Shown here one piece after another: positions 8,294-16,472 of a stretch of 64,000 nt of DNA. A model generated the notes under the pieces. That model made no database searches. It saw only the letters and a list, made by a program, of their open reading frames with translations, and had not been told where the DNA came from. A program made the position numbers and the translations under genes. The number at the start of each line of letters is the position of its first letter. Within the stretch, counting starts at the first letter, position 1. Source of the DNA: Gemmatimonadota bacterium (lineage in GTDB: Bacteria; Gemmatimonadota; Gemmatimonadetes; Gemmatimonadales; GWC2-71-9); assembly GCA_003222135.1 (NCBI GenBank), contig QHUM01000056.1:17618-81617 (forward strand), in the 5' to 3' direction.

Positions 8294-8991
8294 CGCGCTC
8301 CGAAGATGATCCGGCGTCCGTAGCGCGTGAACACGCGCGCGAGGAGCCAGGTATCCTCCCAATGCCGGAAATGGCTGGGGTGGCCCGCGTACACCGTGGC
8401 GATCGGGACCGAGCGCACCCGCAAGCCCCGCGCCAGAGCCTCGAGCAGAAACGCGGCCTCGAAATCGTAGCGCGTCTCGCGTGGGCGGACCAGCTCAGCG
8501 GCGCGGCGCGTCAGCGCCCGGAAGCCGGTCTGCGCGTCCGGCACCGCGCGGCCGCCGATCCGAGAAGCCAGCGCCGCCGAGAGCCAGTTGGTGCCGCGTC
8601 GCCCGAGCGGCATCGCCCCCGTGCGGGCCCGGGCGCCGAGCACCACGTCCGCCTCCCCGCCGGCGATCGGGGCCACGAGCCGCGGGATCTCCTCCGGCGG
8701 ATGTTGCCCGTCGGCGTCCAAGGTTACGACCACGCCCGCGCCGTCGGCGAGCGCTCGCTCGATCCCCGTGCGCAGTGCGGCGCCTTTGCCGAGGTTCCGC
8801 GGATGCACCAGCACCGTGGCCCCCTTCCCCCTTCCCCCTTCGCCGGTCGCATCCCTTGAGCCGTCATCGACCACGTAGATCGTCGCGTCCGGCAGCGCGT
8901 GCCGGGCCCCCGATACGACCGTGCCGATCGTCGCGGCCGCCTGATAGGCCGGGATGACGATTGCGACCGCGCCGTCAGCGCGCCCCGGCAT
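8290..8991 (-). CDS. GT2 glycosyltransferase (polyprenyl-phosphate type)
   Basis: A 233-residue GT-A transferase with IPAYQAAATIG near the N-terminus, VVDDGSRDAT, LDADGQHPPEEI (metal-binding DxD) and a QTGFRAL segment. It resembles the DPM/DPG synthase group that loads sugars onto polyprenyl phosphate. It lacks C-terminal membrane helices. An unusual EGGRGKG insert follows the DGSRDAT motif and is encoded by a GGGGGAA repeat at 8821-8840. The ATG lies 17 nt inside the MerR gene upstream, and it overlaps surE by 4 nt. The sugar is unknown. Confidence 0.85.
   Translation of the reverse strand: MPGRADGAVAIVIPAYQAAATIGTVVSGARHALPDATIYVVDDGSRDATGEGGRGKGATVLVHPRNLGKGAALRTGIERALADGAGVVVTLDADGQHPPEEIPRLVAPIAGGEADVVLGARARTGAMPLGRRGTNWLSAALASRIGGRAVPDAQTGFRALTRRAAELVRPRETRYDFEAAFLLEALARGLRVRSVPIATVYAGHPSHFRHWEDTWLLARVFTRYGRRIIFGAR
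8821..8840 (-). repeat. Polypurine GGGGGAA microsatellite inside the GT2 gene
   Basis: On the minus strand this is nearly three copies of GGGGGAA in frame, encoding the Gly/Arg/Lys insert EGGRGKG between two conserved GT-A motifs. Related tracts occur at 35981-36005 and 39354-39370. Confidence 0.75.
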
Positions 8992-9352
8992 TGGGCGGGG
9001 CCGTGCCCTCGAGGATCGCGAGAATCGACTTGAGCTCGCTCCGCAGATCCTTCACCGTCTGCGTGGCGAGTGCGCGCCGGGCCTCGGGCTTGAGCTCGCC
9101 CGAGCGGCGGTACTGCTCGATCTTCTGCCGCGCCCCTTCGATCGTGTATTTCTCCGTGTACAACAGGTGCTTCACGAGCATGATCAGCTCGATCTCACGT
9201 CGCTGGTACACCCGGTTGCCGGAGCGATTTTTGGCGGGGTTCAGAAAACGGAACTGGCTCTCCCAATAGCGCAGCACGTGCGGCTTGAGATCGGTGAGCT
9301 GGCACACTTCGCCGATCGAGAAGAACTCCTGAACGGGGTGCGGGACGCTCAT
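8975..9352 (-). CDS. MerR-family transcriptional regulator
   Basis: A 125-residue protein with a MerR helix-turn-helix at the N-terminus (FFSIGEVCQLTDLKPHVLRY, then the wing GNRVYQRREI) and a C-terminal helical stretch ending in KDLRSELKSILAIL, a likely dimerisation coiled coil. No cysteine metal site or large effector domain is present, so it is the minimal form common in Deltaproteobacteria and Gemmatimonadota. The ATG at 9352 has a GGAAGGAA ribosome site and forms an ATGA overlap with gpsA. Targets are unknown. Confidence 0.88.
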   Translation of the reverse strand: MSVPHPVQEFFSIGEVCQLTDLKPHVLRYWESQFRFLNPAKNRSGNRVYQRREIELIMLVKHLLYTEKYTIEGARQKIEQYRRSGELKPEARRALATQTVKDLRSELKSILAILEGTAPPNAGAR

Positions 9353-10371
9353 CGTTCCTTCCCGCCCCCGCTCCATTGCTCCGCTTTCAGCTCGCGCTCC
9401 ATCAGGTCGGCGACCGCCTGACGTGGCGGCTTGCCGCCGAACAGCACCTCCGCCACCTGCCCGGCGATCGGGAGCTCCACCTCATGCCGGGCGCCCAGCG
9501 TGACGGCGGCCCGCGCGGTGTTCACGCCCTCGGCCACCGAGGCCCGACCGGCGAGCGCATCGGCGAGCGCCGTGCCGCGCGCCAGCTCGACCCCGAGCGA
9601 GCGGTTGCGCGACAGCGGCCCGGTCGCGGTGAGAATGAGATCGCCCATCCCCGCGAGGCCGGCGAACGTCGCGGGCTCGGCGCCGAGCGCCACGCCCAGG
9701 CGGGTGATCTCGGCGAGCCCGCGGGTCAGCAGCGCGGCCCGCGTGTTGTGCCCCAACCCCAGCCCCTCGAGGATGCCGGCGGCGAGGGCGATCACGTTCT
9801 TGAGCGCCCCGCCCAGCTCCACCCCGAGCACGTCGGTGTGCGAGTACACCCGGAAGTAGTTCGTCGAGAACACCTGCTGCACCCGCTGGGCCACGCCGTG
9901 ATCCTGCGCCGCCGCCACCACCGCCGTAGGCTGTTGCTGATACACTTCCTGCGCGAACGACGGCCCCGAGAGGACGGCGACCGGGACGCCCCGCGGCAGC
10001 ACCTCGCCGAGTACGCACGACAGCGTTGTGAGGCGCTCCGGCTCGAGCCCCTTGGACACGCTCACCACGAACGCGCCGCGGCTCAAGGCGGCGCCGGCGC
10101 GGCCCATCACCTCGCGCACGACATGCGACGGCGCGGACGACACGACCACATCGGCGCCTCGCACGGTCTCCGCCAGGTCCCCGCTCGCCCGCAGCGAGTG
10201 GTCCAGGGCCGCGCCGGGGAGAAACACCGGGTTCACGTGCGCGCGGTTGATGCCGTCGACCACGTCCGGCTCGCGCGCCCAGAGCGTCACCGCCTGGGAC
10301 GCCCCCTTGCGCGCCAGCAGGTCCGCCAGCGCCGTCCCCCAGGCGCCGCCGCCTACGACGGCGATCCTCAC
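9349..10371 (-). CDS. gpsA: Glycerol-3-phosphate dehydrogenase [NAD(P)+]
   Basis: Makes sn-glycerol-3-phosphate from DHAP for phospholipid synthesis. The 340-residue length is normal. The N-terminal nucleotide loop GGGAWGTALA and the catalytic-lysine motif ELGGALKNVIALAAG are intact. GTG 10371 is the start. The frame continues upstream only because the GCGGATT repeat happens to be open. plsY, the next step in the pathway, lies just upstream, separated by the repeat hairpin. Confidence 0.95.
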   Translation of the reverse strand: MRIAVVGGGAWGTALADLLARKGASQAVTLWAREPDVVDGINRAHVNPVFLPGAALDHSLRASGDLAETVRGADVVVSSAPSHVVREVMGRAGAALSRGAFVVSVSKGLEPERLTTLSCVLGEVLPRGVPVAVLSGPSFAQEVYQQQPTAVVAAAQDHGVAQRVQQVFSTNYFRVYSHTDVLGVELGGALKNVIALAAGILEGLGLGHNTRAALLTRGLAEITRLGVALGAEPATFAGLAGMGDLILTATGPLSRNRSLGVELARGTALADALAGRASVAEGVNTARAAVTLGARHEVELPIAGQVAEVLFGGKPPRQAVADLMERELKAEQWSGGGKER

Positions 10372-10386
10372 CGCACCCCCCAACCC

Positions 10387-10474
10387 GATTGCGGATTGCG
10401 GATTGTGGATTGCGGATTGTGTATGCGGGTTCGCGCTCTGCCAATCCACAATCCGAAATCCGCAATCCGCAATT
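10387..10474. repeat. Palindromic GCGGATT heptamer array, copy 1
   Basis: The left arm (10387-10417) is built from ATTGCGG/ATTGTGG units. The right arm (10442-10474) carries the complementary AATCCGC/AATCCAC units. A ~24-nt non-repetitive loop lies between them, so the whole can fold into one long imperfect hairpin. It fills the gpsA-plsY gap (10372-10480). A second copy with the same arm order lies at 12453-12536, after der. Confidence 0.85.
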
Positions 10475-10480
10475 GATTCG

Positions 10481-11098
10481 TCACGCAACCACCCCTTTTC
10501 TCGTTCTGAACCGATTCTCCGTGCCGTCCATCAGCCGCCGGATGTTGGCCCGATGCGAGTATGCGATCAGCAGGGCGAGCACCACGCTCGCCCAGAAGGT
10601 GTAGGGCGCGTCGGGTTGGGTGAGCCGCACCCACAGCGGAAACAGCGTCGTGGCGGTGAGCGACGCGGCGGAGACGTACCCGGAGAGCCACAGCGTACCA
10701 GCCCAGACGGGCAGCGAGATCGCGAGCGCCAGCGGGGCCAGCGCCAGGAACATTCCCGCCGCGGTCGCCACCCCTTTCCCTCCCTTGAAACGCACGTAGG
10801 GCGAGTAGACGTGTCCCAGCACCGCGGCGATCCCGAGCGTGACGGTGAACCACGCCGGGCCATTGGCGCGGGGCGAGAGCAGGGCGACCGGGAGGGCCCC
10901 CTTGCCGAGGTCCACGAGGGCGACGGGGATCGCGTACCGCCAGCCCAGCACGCGGTACACGTTCGTCGCGCCCAAGTTCTTGGAGCCGTGCTCGCGCAGA
11001 TCGATCCCCCGGCCCAGCCGACCGGCGAGATAGCTCGTCGGCGTCGCGCCGATCAGGTACGCCAGCACCAGCAAGCCCATGAGCCCGAGCGCGCTCAC
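10481..11098 (-). CDS. plsY: Acyl-phosphate:glycerol-3-phosphate acyltransferase
   Basis: An integral membrane enzyme making lysophosphatidic acid from acyl-phosphate and G3P. It has 205 residues and several hydrophobic helices. The three family motifs are visible: GSKNLGATNVYR, KGGKGVATAAG and the C-terminal YSHRANIRRL. GTG 11098 forms a GTGA overlap with the end of der (ATG 11080 is an alternative). Together with gpsA it covers the first steps of phospholipid synthesis. Confidence 0.94.
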   Translation of the reverse strand: MSALGLMGLLVLAYLIGATPTSYLAGRLGRGIDLREHGSKNLGATNVYRVLGWRYAIPVALVDLGKGALPVALLSPRANGPAWFTVTLGIAAVLGHVYSPYVRFKGGKGVATAAGMFLALAPLALAISLPVWAGTLWLSGYVSAASLTATTLFPLWVRLTQPDAPYTFWASVVLALLIAYSHRANIRRLMDGTENRFRTRKGVVA

Positions 11099-12429
11099 CG
11101 GTGCGCTGCCTGCTCCCGCTTGCGGCGGAACTTGATGGTGATCGGAGATCCCGTGAACTGCCACGCCGCGCGGAAGCCGTTCAGCAGGTAACGGGTATAG
11201 GACTCCGGAATCGCTTCGGGCCGGTTCGAGACGATCGCGAACCGCGGCGGCGCCGTGCCGATCTGGGAGGCGTACAACAGGCGGACCGACTCGCCGACGG
11301 GCTGCGGCGGCTGCTGGCGATCCACCAGCGCACCCAGCACCTCGTTCACCTCGTGCGTCGCGATCCGCTTGTCGCGCTCTCGGGCGACGGCGAGAATCAG
11401 CTCGAGCAGCTTGGTCGCACGCTGGCCGGTCTTGGCCGACACGTAGATGAACGGGATGAATTCGAGAAACGGCGCGCGCGCCTTGATCTCCCGCTCGCCC
11501 CGCACCGCGGTATTCGTGTCCTTCTCTTCGATCAAGTCCCATTTGTTCACGGCGATGATCAGCGCGGCACCCCGTTCCCAGGCGTCGTTGGCGATCTTCA
11601 GGTCCTGTACGTGCACGCCGTCCCGCGCGTCGACGACGAGCACGCATACGTCGGCGCGCTCGATCGCTCGTGCGGTCCGCAACGTCGAGTAAAACTCGAT
11701 GTCGTCGTCCACCTTGCTGCGCTTGCGCAACCCGGCCGTGTCAATGAACACGAGCGTGCGGTCCTCATAGCGCAGCGGCGTGTCGATCGCGTCTCGCGTG
11801 GTGCCCGGCTCGTCGGCCACGACCAGCCGGTCGCTGCCGAGCAGCCGGTTCACGAGACTCGACTTGCCCACGTTGGGACGCCCCACCACGGCGACGTCGA
11901 TGGCCGCCTCTTCGGTCACCGCGCCCGCCGGCGGCAGCAGCGCCACCACGCGATCGAGCAGATCGCCCGAGCTCTTGCCCACGGCCGCCGAAACGGGGAA
12001 TGGGTCGCCCAGGCCGAGTTCGTAAAACGCGAGGTGCCGGCTGTCCACCGGGAGCTGGTCTGCCTTGTTGGCCACGAGGATCATGGGACGCCGGGCCTTG
12101 CGCAGGTATTGCGCGATCTCGAGATCGGCCGGATGGACACCGTGCTCTACGTCCACGAGGAACAGCACCACGTCGCTCTCCGTGACCGCCTGCTCGACCT
12201 GGTGGCGGACCGCCCGATTCAGGGAATCCTCTGCCCCCAGGATGAGACCGCCCGTATCCACCAGCCAGAACTGCCGCCCGTTCCAATCGACCACGCCGAA
12301 GTTCCGGTCGCGCGTCACCCCCGGTCGGCCGTCGACGATCGCCTCCCGCCGCCCGATGAAACGGTTGAACAGCGTCGATTTGCCGACGTTGGGACGGCCG
12401 ATGATCGCGACCGTGGGGGCGCCGCTCAT
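11095..12429 (-). CDS. der: GTPase Der (EngA), 50S assembly factor
   Basis: A 444-residue double GTPase. The first G-domain begins [16 protein letters not shown] near residue 10. The second has [15 protein letters not shown] near residue 180. NKAD and NKWD supply the G4 motifs, and a C-terminal KH-like domain follows. It matures the large ribosomal subunit. The ATG at 12429 forms an ATGA overlap with the upstream DUF512 gene. The frame continues upstream through the GCGGATT repeat, but that part is not der. Confidence 0.96.
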   Translation of the reverse strand: MSGAPTVAIIGRPNVGKSTLFNRFIGRREAIVDGRPGVTRDRNFGVVDWNGRQFWLVDTGGLILGAEDSLNRAVRHQVEQAVTESDVVLFLVDVEHGVHPADLEIAQYLRKARRPMILVANKADQLPVDSRHLAFYELGLGDPFPVSAAVGKSSGDLLDRVVALLPPAGAVTEEAAIDVAVVGRPNVGKSSLVNRLLGSDRLVVADEPGTTRDAIDTPLRYEDRTLVFIDTAGLRKRSKVDDDIEFYSTLRTARAIERADVCVLVVDARDGVHVQDLKIANDAWERGAALIIAVNKWDLIEEKDTNTAVRGEREIKARAPFLEFIPFIYVSAKTGQRATKLLELILAVARERDKRIATHEVNEVLGALVDRQQPPQPVGESVRLLYASQIGTAPPRFAIVSNRPEAIPESYTRYLLNGFRAAWQFTGSPITIKFRRKREQAAHR

Positions 12430-13793
12430 CCTTCCCCGCCCTCTCCCCCACCCATTGCGGATTGCGGATTGTCGATTGCGGATTCGACGGATCTCGACTC
12501 CAATCCGCAATCCGCAATCCACAATCCACAATCGGACAGCGCGTCCGCAAACTCATACGACAGCCTCACGGGCATGGGCACCCGCGCCGCCAGGTCGTCC
12601 GCCCGCACGTCATCCATGAAGATCAAATCGTCGTTTACCGCCTCAGCCGGAAGCAGGGCGAGATCGAGATCGCCCCGCCCAACGAGCGCGCGCTCGATCG
12701 CCGCGGCCGGGAGCAACCCCGCCGTCGTGACGGACGGCCCGAACAGCGTGTTCTCGACGACCACGAGCTCGAACTGCGCACCGGTGAGCGCGGCCACCTC
12801 CGCCAGCACCTGCGGCATGAGCGGCCCCATCGCCGCACCCGTCACGACGCCGATGCGCTTGCCGGCGAGATCGGGCAGCCGGTCCCGCGCCGCCGCAATC
12901 TGTGTCTGGAGATACCGTACGGCGCCCACGCCGTTCTCGCGTTGCTCAAACTCCCCGTACCACTCCGCTGGTGGCAACGGCTCCCCCGCCTGCAGGTACA
13001 GATCATCCGCGCCGTAGCACCAGGGAAACCCGCGCTCGGCGAGCGCGCGCGTCGCGAACCGGCCGACCGTGGCGAGCGCCGCGCAGCACTCCTCACGCAC
13101 GAGCTCGCGTACCAGGTTCCGCTTCGAGTACTCGGTCAGCGCAACCGGGACGACCGACACGGAGAGGATCGGCTCCCCCAGCTCGAACAGGTCGGTGAGC
13201 GTGCGCACCAGCTCCGCCCCGTCGTTCGCACCCGGGACGAGCACCACTTGTGTGTGAAACGTGATCCCCTGCCCCGCCAACGAGCGCAGCTGCGGCACGA
13301 TCTCGGGCGCCTCGGGGTTGCGGAGCAACCAGCGGCGCACCGTAGGGTCGGTGGCGTGCACGGACACGTACAAGGGCGAGAGCCGGTATTCCACGATCCG
13401 CTCGATGTCCCAGGGCTTGAGGTTGGTCAGGGTCGCGAAATTGCCGTACCGGAACGACAACCGGTAATCGTCGTCCCGGATGTACAGCGGCGCCCGCATC
13501 CCCGCGGGGTTGCCGTCCACGAAGCAGAAATCGCAATGATTGGCACAGCGGCGGATCCGCGGCGCCTCGAGCGTGACGCCCATCGGCAGCCCCTCGGGAC
13601 GCTCGACGTCGTATTCCACGGCGTCGCCGCCGGGCATGGTCGCGGACAGGACGAAGCGCTCGTCCGCGCTCAAGAACTCCCAATCCAGGAAGTCCTCGAG
13701 CGCGCGACCGTTGACCGCGAGCAGCTCCGTTCCCGGGACGACCCCGAGTGTTGCGCCGAGCGAGCCCGGCGCGACCGCCTGGACACGAACCAT
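12426..13793 (-). CDS. DUF512 radical-SAM/PDZ protein
   Basis: 455 residues. An N-terminal PDZ-like segment (PGSLGATLGVVPGTELLAVN) is followed by the iron-sulfur motif CANHCDFC (CX3CX2C, residues ~83-90) of the radical-SAM part and the C-terminal DUF512 domain. This family (YtlR-like) is widespread but uncharacterised. In many genomes it sits next to der, as here. The last ~35 residues are encoded by the GCGGATT repeat (DCGLWIADCGL... DNPQSA) and are unlike the family, so the native C-terminus was probably near residue 420. The stop overlaps the der start. Confidence 0.85.
   Translation of the reverse strand: MVRVQAVAPGSLGATLGVVPGTELLAVNGRALEDFLDWEFLSADERFVLSATMPGGDAVEYDVERPEGLPMGVTLEAPRIRRCANHCDFCFVDGNPAGMRAPLYIRDDDYRLSFRYGNFATLTNLKPWDIERIVEYRLSPLYVSVHATDPTVRRWLLRNPEAPEIVPQLRSLAGQGITFHTQVVLVPGANDGAELVRTLTDLFELGEPILSVSVVPVALTEYSKRNLVRELVREECCAALATVGRFATRALAERGFPWCYGADDLYLQAGEPLPPAEWYGEFEQRENGVGAVRYLQTQIAAARDRLPDLAGKRIGVVTGAAMGPLMPQVLAEVAALTGAQFELVVVENTLFGPSVTTAGLLPAAAIERALVGRGDLDLALLPAEAVNDDLIFMDDVRADDLAARVPMPVRLSYEFADALSDCGLWIADCGLESRSVESAIDNPQSAMGGGEGGEG
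12453..12536. repeat. Palindromic GCGGATT heptamer array, copy 2
   Basis: The left arm (12453-12484) and inverted right arm (12502-12536) carry the same heptamer units as copy 1, separated by a ~17-nt unrelated loop. It lies inside the 3' end of the DUF512 reading frame, which stays open through it and still overlaps der. The two copies bracket plsY-der. Confidence 0.85.
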
Positions 13794-13881
13794 CGCGCTG
13801 CCTGGACTTCAAGGACTTTGTGAAGCCTAGCGTCGCAACCTCAACGCAGGCTGGAACTTCCGTCGAGCGTCGAAATATCGC

Positions 13882-15495
13882 TCAGGAAGGGCGGTAGCGC
13901 CAGCCGGCGATCCCCTTACCGCTCACCTTCACATCGAGCTGCTGGTTCTCCTGCGGCGGGATGGCGGGGACATCACGCGTCTCGCTGGCGACTGGCTTCC
14001 CCTGGAGATCGAGGAACTCCACGGTGAGGCGGAACGGCTTGGAGGCGGCGGGTCTCAGGTTGGTGGCCAGGAGCGTGACGGCCGCCCCGGCCGAATCGGG
14101 CACGAAGCTCGTTACCGACACCTCGACGGCGAGCAGCGAATCGGCCTGGGCGACGTACTTGAGGGTCGAGTCCCGCCGGCCGCGCAAGTCCCAGGCACCC
14201 GCCAGCAGCTTGAGGGAGCCGCGATTGAGCGGGTCGAGCTGCACGAGACGCTGCGCGACGGCGAGCAGGTTCGTCGAGTCGCGCAGCTGGTAATAGCCGA
14301 CCCCGAGCGAGTAGAGCGCGTCTCGACGGTAGGGGTTCTTGGTGAGCGCCAGCGCCAGTGCCCGAGCGCCGGCCCGATACCACCGTTGGCTCATCAGTCG
14401 CTGGCCGGCCGTGAACAGGTCTTCCGGATCGAAGTTCTGGGCGTGGGCCGCGACGGAGTCGAACACGGCGGACGCTGGCGCGGCGCGGCCGCTCTGCGCG
14501 TACAGTGTAGCGAGCGACGTCGCCGCATCCATTTCTCCGGGGTATGCCGCCAGATAGTCGTGCAGGGCCGCGATGGCCGGCGCGAATGCCGCCTGCAGCT
14601 TCCCGCTGTCAGCCGCCATCTGCTGCAGCAGCGCCGCGCGAGCGACCTGGGCCTGGGCCACCGCCTGGGCGCGCCCGCTCGAGTCTCGCGTGAAGGTCTG
14701 CTGATCCGCCGGCGCGAGCCTCCGCCCGCGTGTCTTGCGCGACTGGGACGAAGCAATCAAGCGGGCCAGGACCGTGGAATCGCTTTCGAGCCCACGGTCG
14801 ATCGAATCCGCGCTCGCCCGGAGCCGGGCGTAGTGCTGTGCCGCCGCATCGTTCTGGGCGCGCCCCACCAGAAGCCGGGCCGCATTGCCGAGGGCTTCTC
14901 TCTTGTCCTTCGCGAACGCCGTATCGTTTCCAGCGGCCTCGACCGTGCGGCGGTAGAAGACGAGCGCGGAGTCGTAGTTCTCCTTGCCCGCATACAGCCC
15001 CGCCAGCGCGACGAACGCCTTGGGATTTCCGGGCACGAGGCGGGCGGCGAGACCGAACAACACCACTGCGGAGTCTTCCTTGCCGCCCTGCCAGGCCGCG
15101 AGGCCGGCGTTGAGGGTGCTGGCCCAGAGCCGCCGGCGGTAGCCGTCGATGTCCTGCTTGCACGGCGGTGCCAGAGATAGCGCGCGCGCGAGAGCGCTGT
15201 CGGCCCCACCAGCGTCGCCGATCTCGAAGTAGTAACGGCCGAGATAATACCAGGCGGCGGGATTCTTGTCCTGCTTGTCCTGGAGGATCGCTGCTACGAG
15301 GACCCGGCCCGCCTCAGCGAGCTGGCCGTTGCGCTGGTCGGGTTTCTCGGCGGCGGCCTTGAGGTGCAGCACTCCGCCGTTGACCTTGAAGTGGGCTGCG
15401 CTGAGCTCGCAGGGGGGTTGGGGCGTCACCCAGCCACCCTGCGCCAGCAGAGGCGCGGCGACGGCGCTGCACAGGGCCGTGAGAGCGGCCTTCAT
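13882..15495 (-). CDS. Secreted TPR protein with C-terminal beta domain (paralogue A)
   Basis: 537 residues with a signal peptide (~1-19, ending LLAQ), tetratricopeptide repeats over ~50-410 (KNPAAWYYLGRYYFEIGD, ALYSLGVGYYQLRD), and a ~75-residue C-terminal beta-rich domain ending KGIAGWRYRPS. A paralogue with the same N-terminal Cys/His pattern, repeats and WRYR ending lies at 26973-28547. The predicted location is periplasmic or outer-membrane-associated. The function is unknown. The ATG lies only 12 nt after tRNA-Gly and has no Shine-Dalgarno sequence, so its mRNA probably arises by tRNA 3' processing. Confidence 0.75.
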   Translation of the reverse strand: MKAALTALCSAVAAPLLAQGGWVTPQPPCELSAAHFKVNGGVLHLKAAAEKPDQRNGQLAEAGRVLVAAILQDKQDKNPAAWYYLGRYYFEIGDAGGADSALARALSLAPPCKQDIDGYRRRLWASTLNAGLAAWQGGKEDSAVVLFGLAARLVPGNPKAFVALAGLYAGKENYDSALVFYRRTVEAAGNDTAFAKDKREALGNAARLLVGRAQNDAAAQHYARLRASADSIDRGLESDSTVLARLIASSQSRKTRGRRLAPADQQTFTRDSSGRAQAVAQAQVARAALLQQMAADSGKLQAAFAPAIAALHDYLAAYPGEMDAATSLATLYAQSGRAAPASAVFDSVAAHAQNFDPEDLFTAGQRLMSQRWYRAGARALALALTKNPYRRDALYSLGVGYYQLRDSTNLLAVAQRLVQLDPLNRGSLKLLAGAWDLRGRRDSTLKYVAQADSLLAVEVSVTSFVPDSAGAAVTLLATNLRPAASKPFRLTVEFLDLQGKPVASETRDVPAIPPQENQQLDVKVSGKGIAGWRYRPS

Positions 15496-15507
15496 GTGTC
15501 GTTCGAG

Positions 15508-15579
<72 letters not shown>

Positions 15580-15590
15580 GGGGTTCCTGC

Positions 15591-15630
15591 TACACCACCC
15601 CAATTTATCCTACACCACCCCAATTTATCC
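15591..15630 (-). repeat. Perfect 20-bp tandem duplication upstream of tRNA-Gly
   Basis: Two identical adjacent 20-bp units (15591-15610 and 15611-15630). On the minus strand each contains GGATAAATTGGGG, an AT-rich -10-like box in a GC-rich setting. The duplication sits between the terminator at 15648-15678 and tRNA-Gly, so it lies in the presumed tRNA promoter region. Confidence 0.8.
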
Positions 15631-15647
15631 GCGAACCCCACAAAGCA

Positions 15648-15678
15648 AAGGCCCCGGGGAAACCGCCCCCGGGGCCTT
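15648..15678 (-). terminator. Strong GC hairpin, likely intrinsic terminator
   Basis: A 12-bp perfect stem (AAGGCCCCGGGG at 15648-15659 with CCCCGGGGCCTT at 15667-15678) with a ~7-nt loop. On the minus strand it is followed by a short T-rich stretch. It lies 24 nt after the stop of the secreted Pro-rich gene and isolates it from tRNA-Gly. Confidence 0.75.
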
Positions 15679-15701
15679 GCCGAGCTTAGGTCCCCCCGAC
15701 C

Positions 15702-16283
15702 TTACGGGGTGGCGATATTCTTGAAATTCACGTACGAGCCGCTGTACCCCACGAGCGTGAACGTCCACCCGAAACCAGTTGGGCAGGTGTCGCCGCTCCC
15801 AGGAAACGTCTGCTGCCAGCCGCTCTGCACCACTTCACACACCGTGTAGGTGCCATCCGGCAGACCGGTGAACATGTAGTTCCCCGACGCGTCGGTGAGC
15901 ATGGTTGCCGTGACCGTCCCGGTGAGCTGGATGCACCAGTTCGCGAGGCCGGGCCACGGATCTGCGCCAAGCTGCACCCTTCCATCGATCGTCAGCGCTC
16001 CGCTGGTCGACGGCGCCGTGACGGAGCACGTAGGCGTCGGTGCCGGTGGCGGAGGTGGCGGGGGCGGCGGTGCCACCACCGGTGGCGGAACCACTGGCGG
16101 CTGCACCACCGGTGGAGGCGCCGGGGGATCGCATTTGTTTACGTCTGTGCCCGGATGAAGGGAAGCACGCATCGCGCAATGCACGGCGTCATGACCCAGC
16201 CCCGGGTTGCTGCGAACCTGGGAAACGCCCGCCACGAACGGCGTGGCGACCAAGGCCACAAGTCCTATGAATACTCGCTTCAC
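15702..16283 (-). CDS. Secreted Pro-rich protein with SdrD_B/Cna-B-like domain
   Basis: 193 residues with a signal peptide (~1-20), a Cys-containing short N-terminal region, a proline-rich linker (~52-83, runs of PPVV/PPPP) and a C-terminal SdrD_B/Cna-B-like beta-sandwich (TDASGNYMFTGLPDGTYTVC). Six cysteines suggest disulfides in the envelope. It probably serves in adhesion or matrix binding, but the ligand is unknown. GTG 16283 has GGAGAG ~6 nt upstream. It is a single-gene unit closed by a strong terminator. Confidence 0.7.
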   Translation of the reverse strand: MKRVFIGLVALVATPFVAGVSQVRSNPGLGHDAVHCAMRASLHPGTDVNKCDPPAPPPVVQPPVVPPPVVAPPPPPPPPPAPTPTCSVTAPSTSGALTIDGRVQLGADPWPGLANWCIQLTGTVTATMLTDASGNYMFTGLPDGTYTVCEVVQSGWQQTFPGSGDTCPTGFGWTFTLVGYSGSYVNFKNIATP

Positions 16284-16472
16284 AGTGTCTCTCCGAGCTC
16301 AGTTGGGCTGAGGAGGGGCGCTGCGTGCCTCAGCGGGCGAGTCAAGATCGCGTTATCCGACCCGACAAGCTGTGGCGCACGTCACGGGGCAACGTAATGT
16401 TAAGTGTGCGTTGTACTTACGAGATTAGGCCTGCGCAGTGCCGCTAAGTGCTTGAAACCACGGTTGGGAAGC
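16284..16472. other. Intergenic region between GH30 and the Pro-rich protein
   Basis: A 189-nt gap that should hold the promoter of the minus-strand Pro-rich gene and the 3' end of the GH30 operon. A TTGACT hexamer is present on the minus strand near 16345, but no well-spaced -10 was found. The stretch 16395-16430 is locally AT-rich. No small ORF or RNA could be supported. Confidence 0.4.

Noticed and set aside
10387..12536. CRISPR-like array from the GCGGATT units
   Set aside because: Heptamer units with no spacers and inverted arms. No cas genes.
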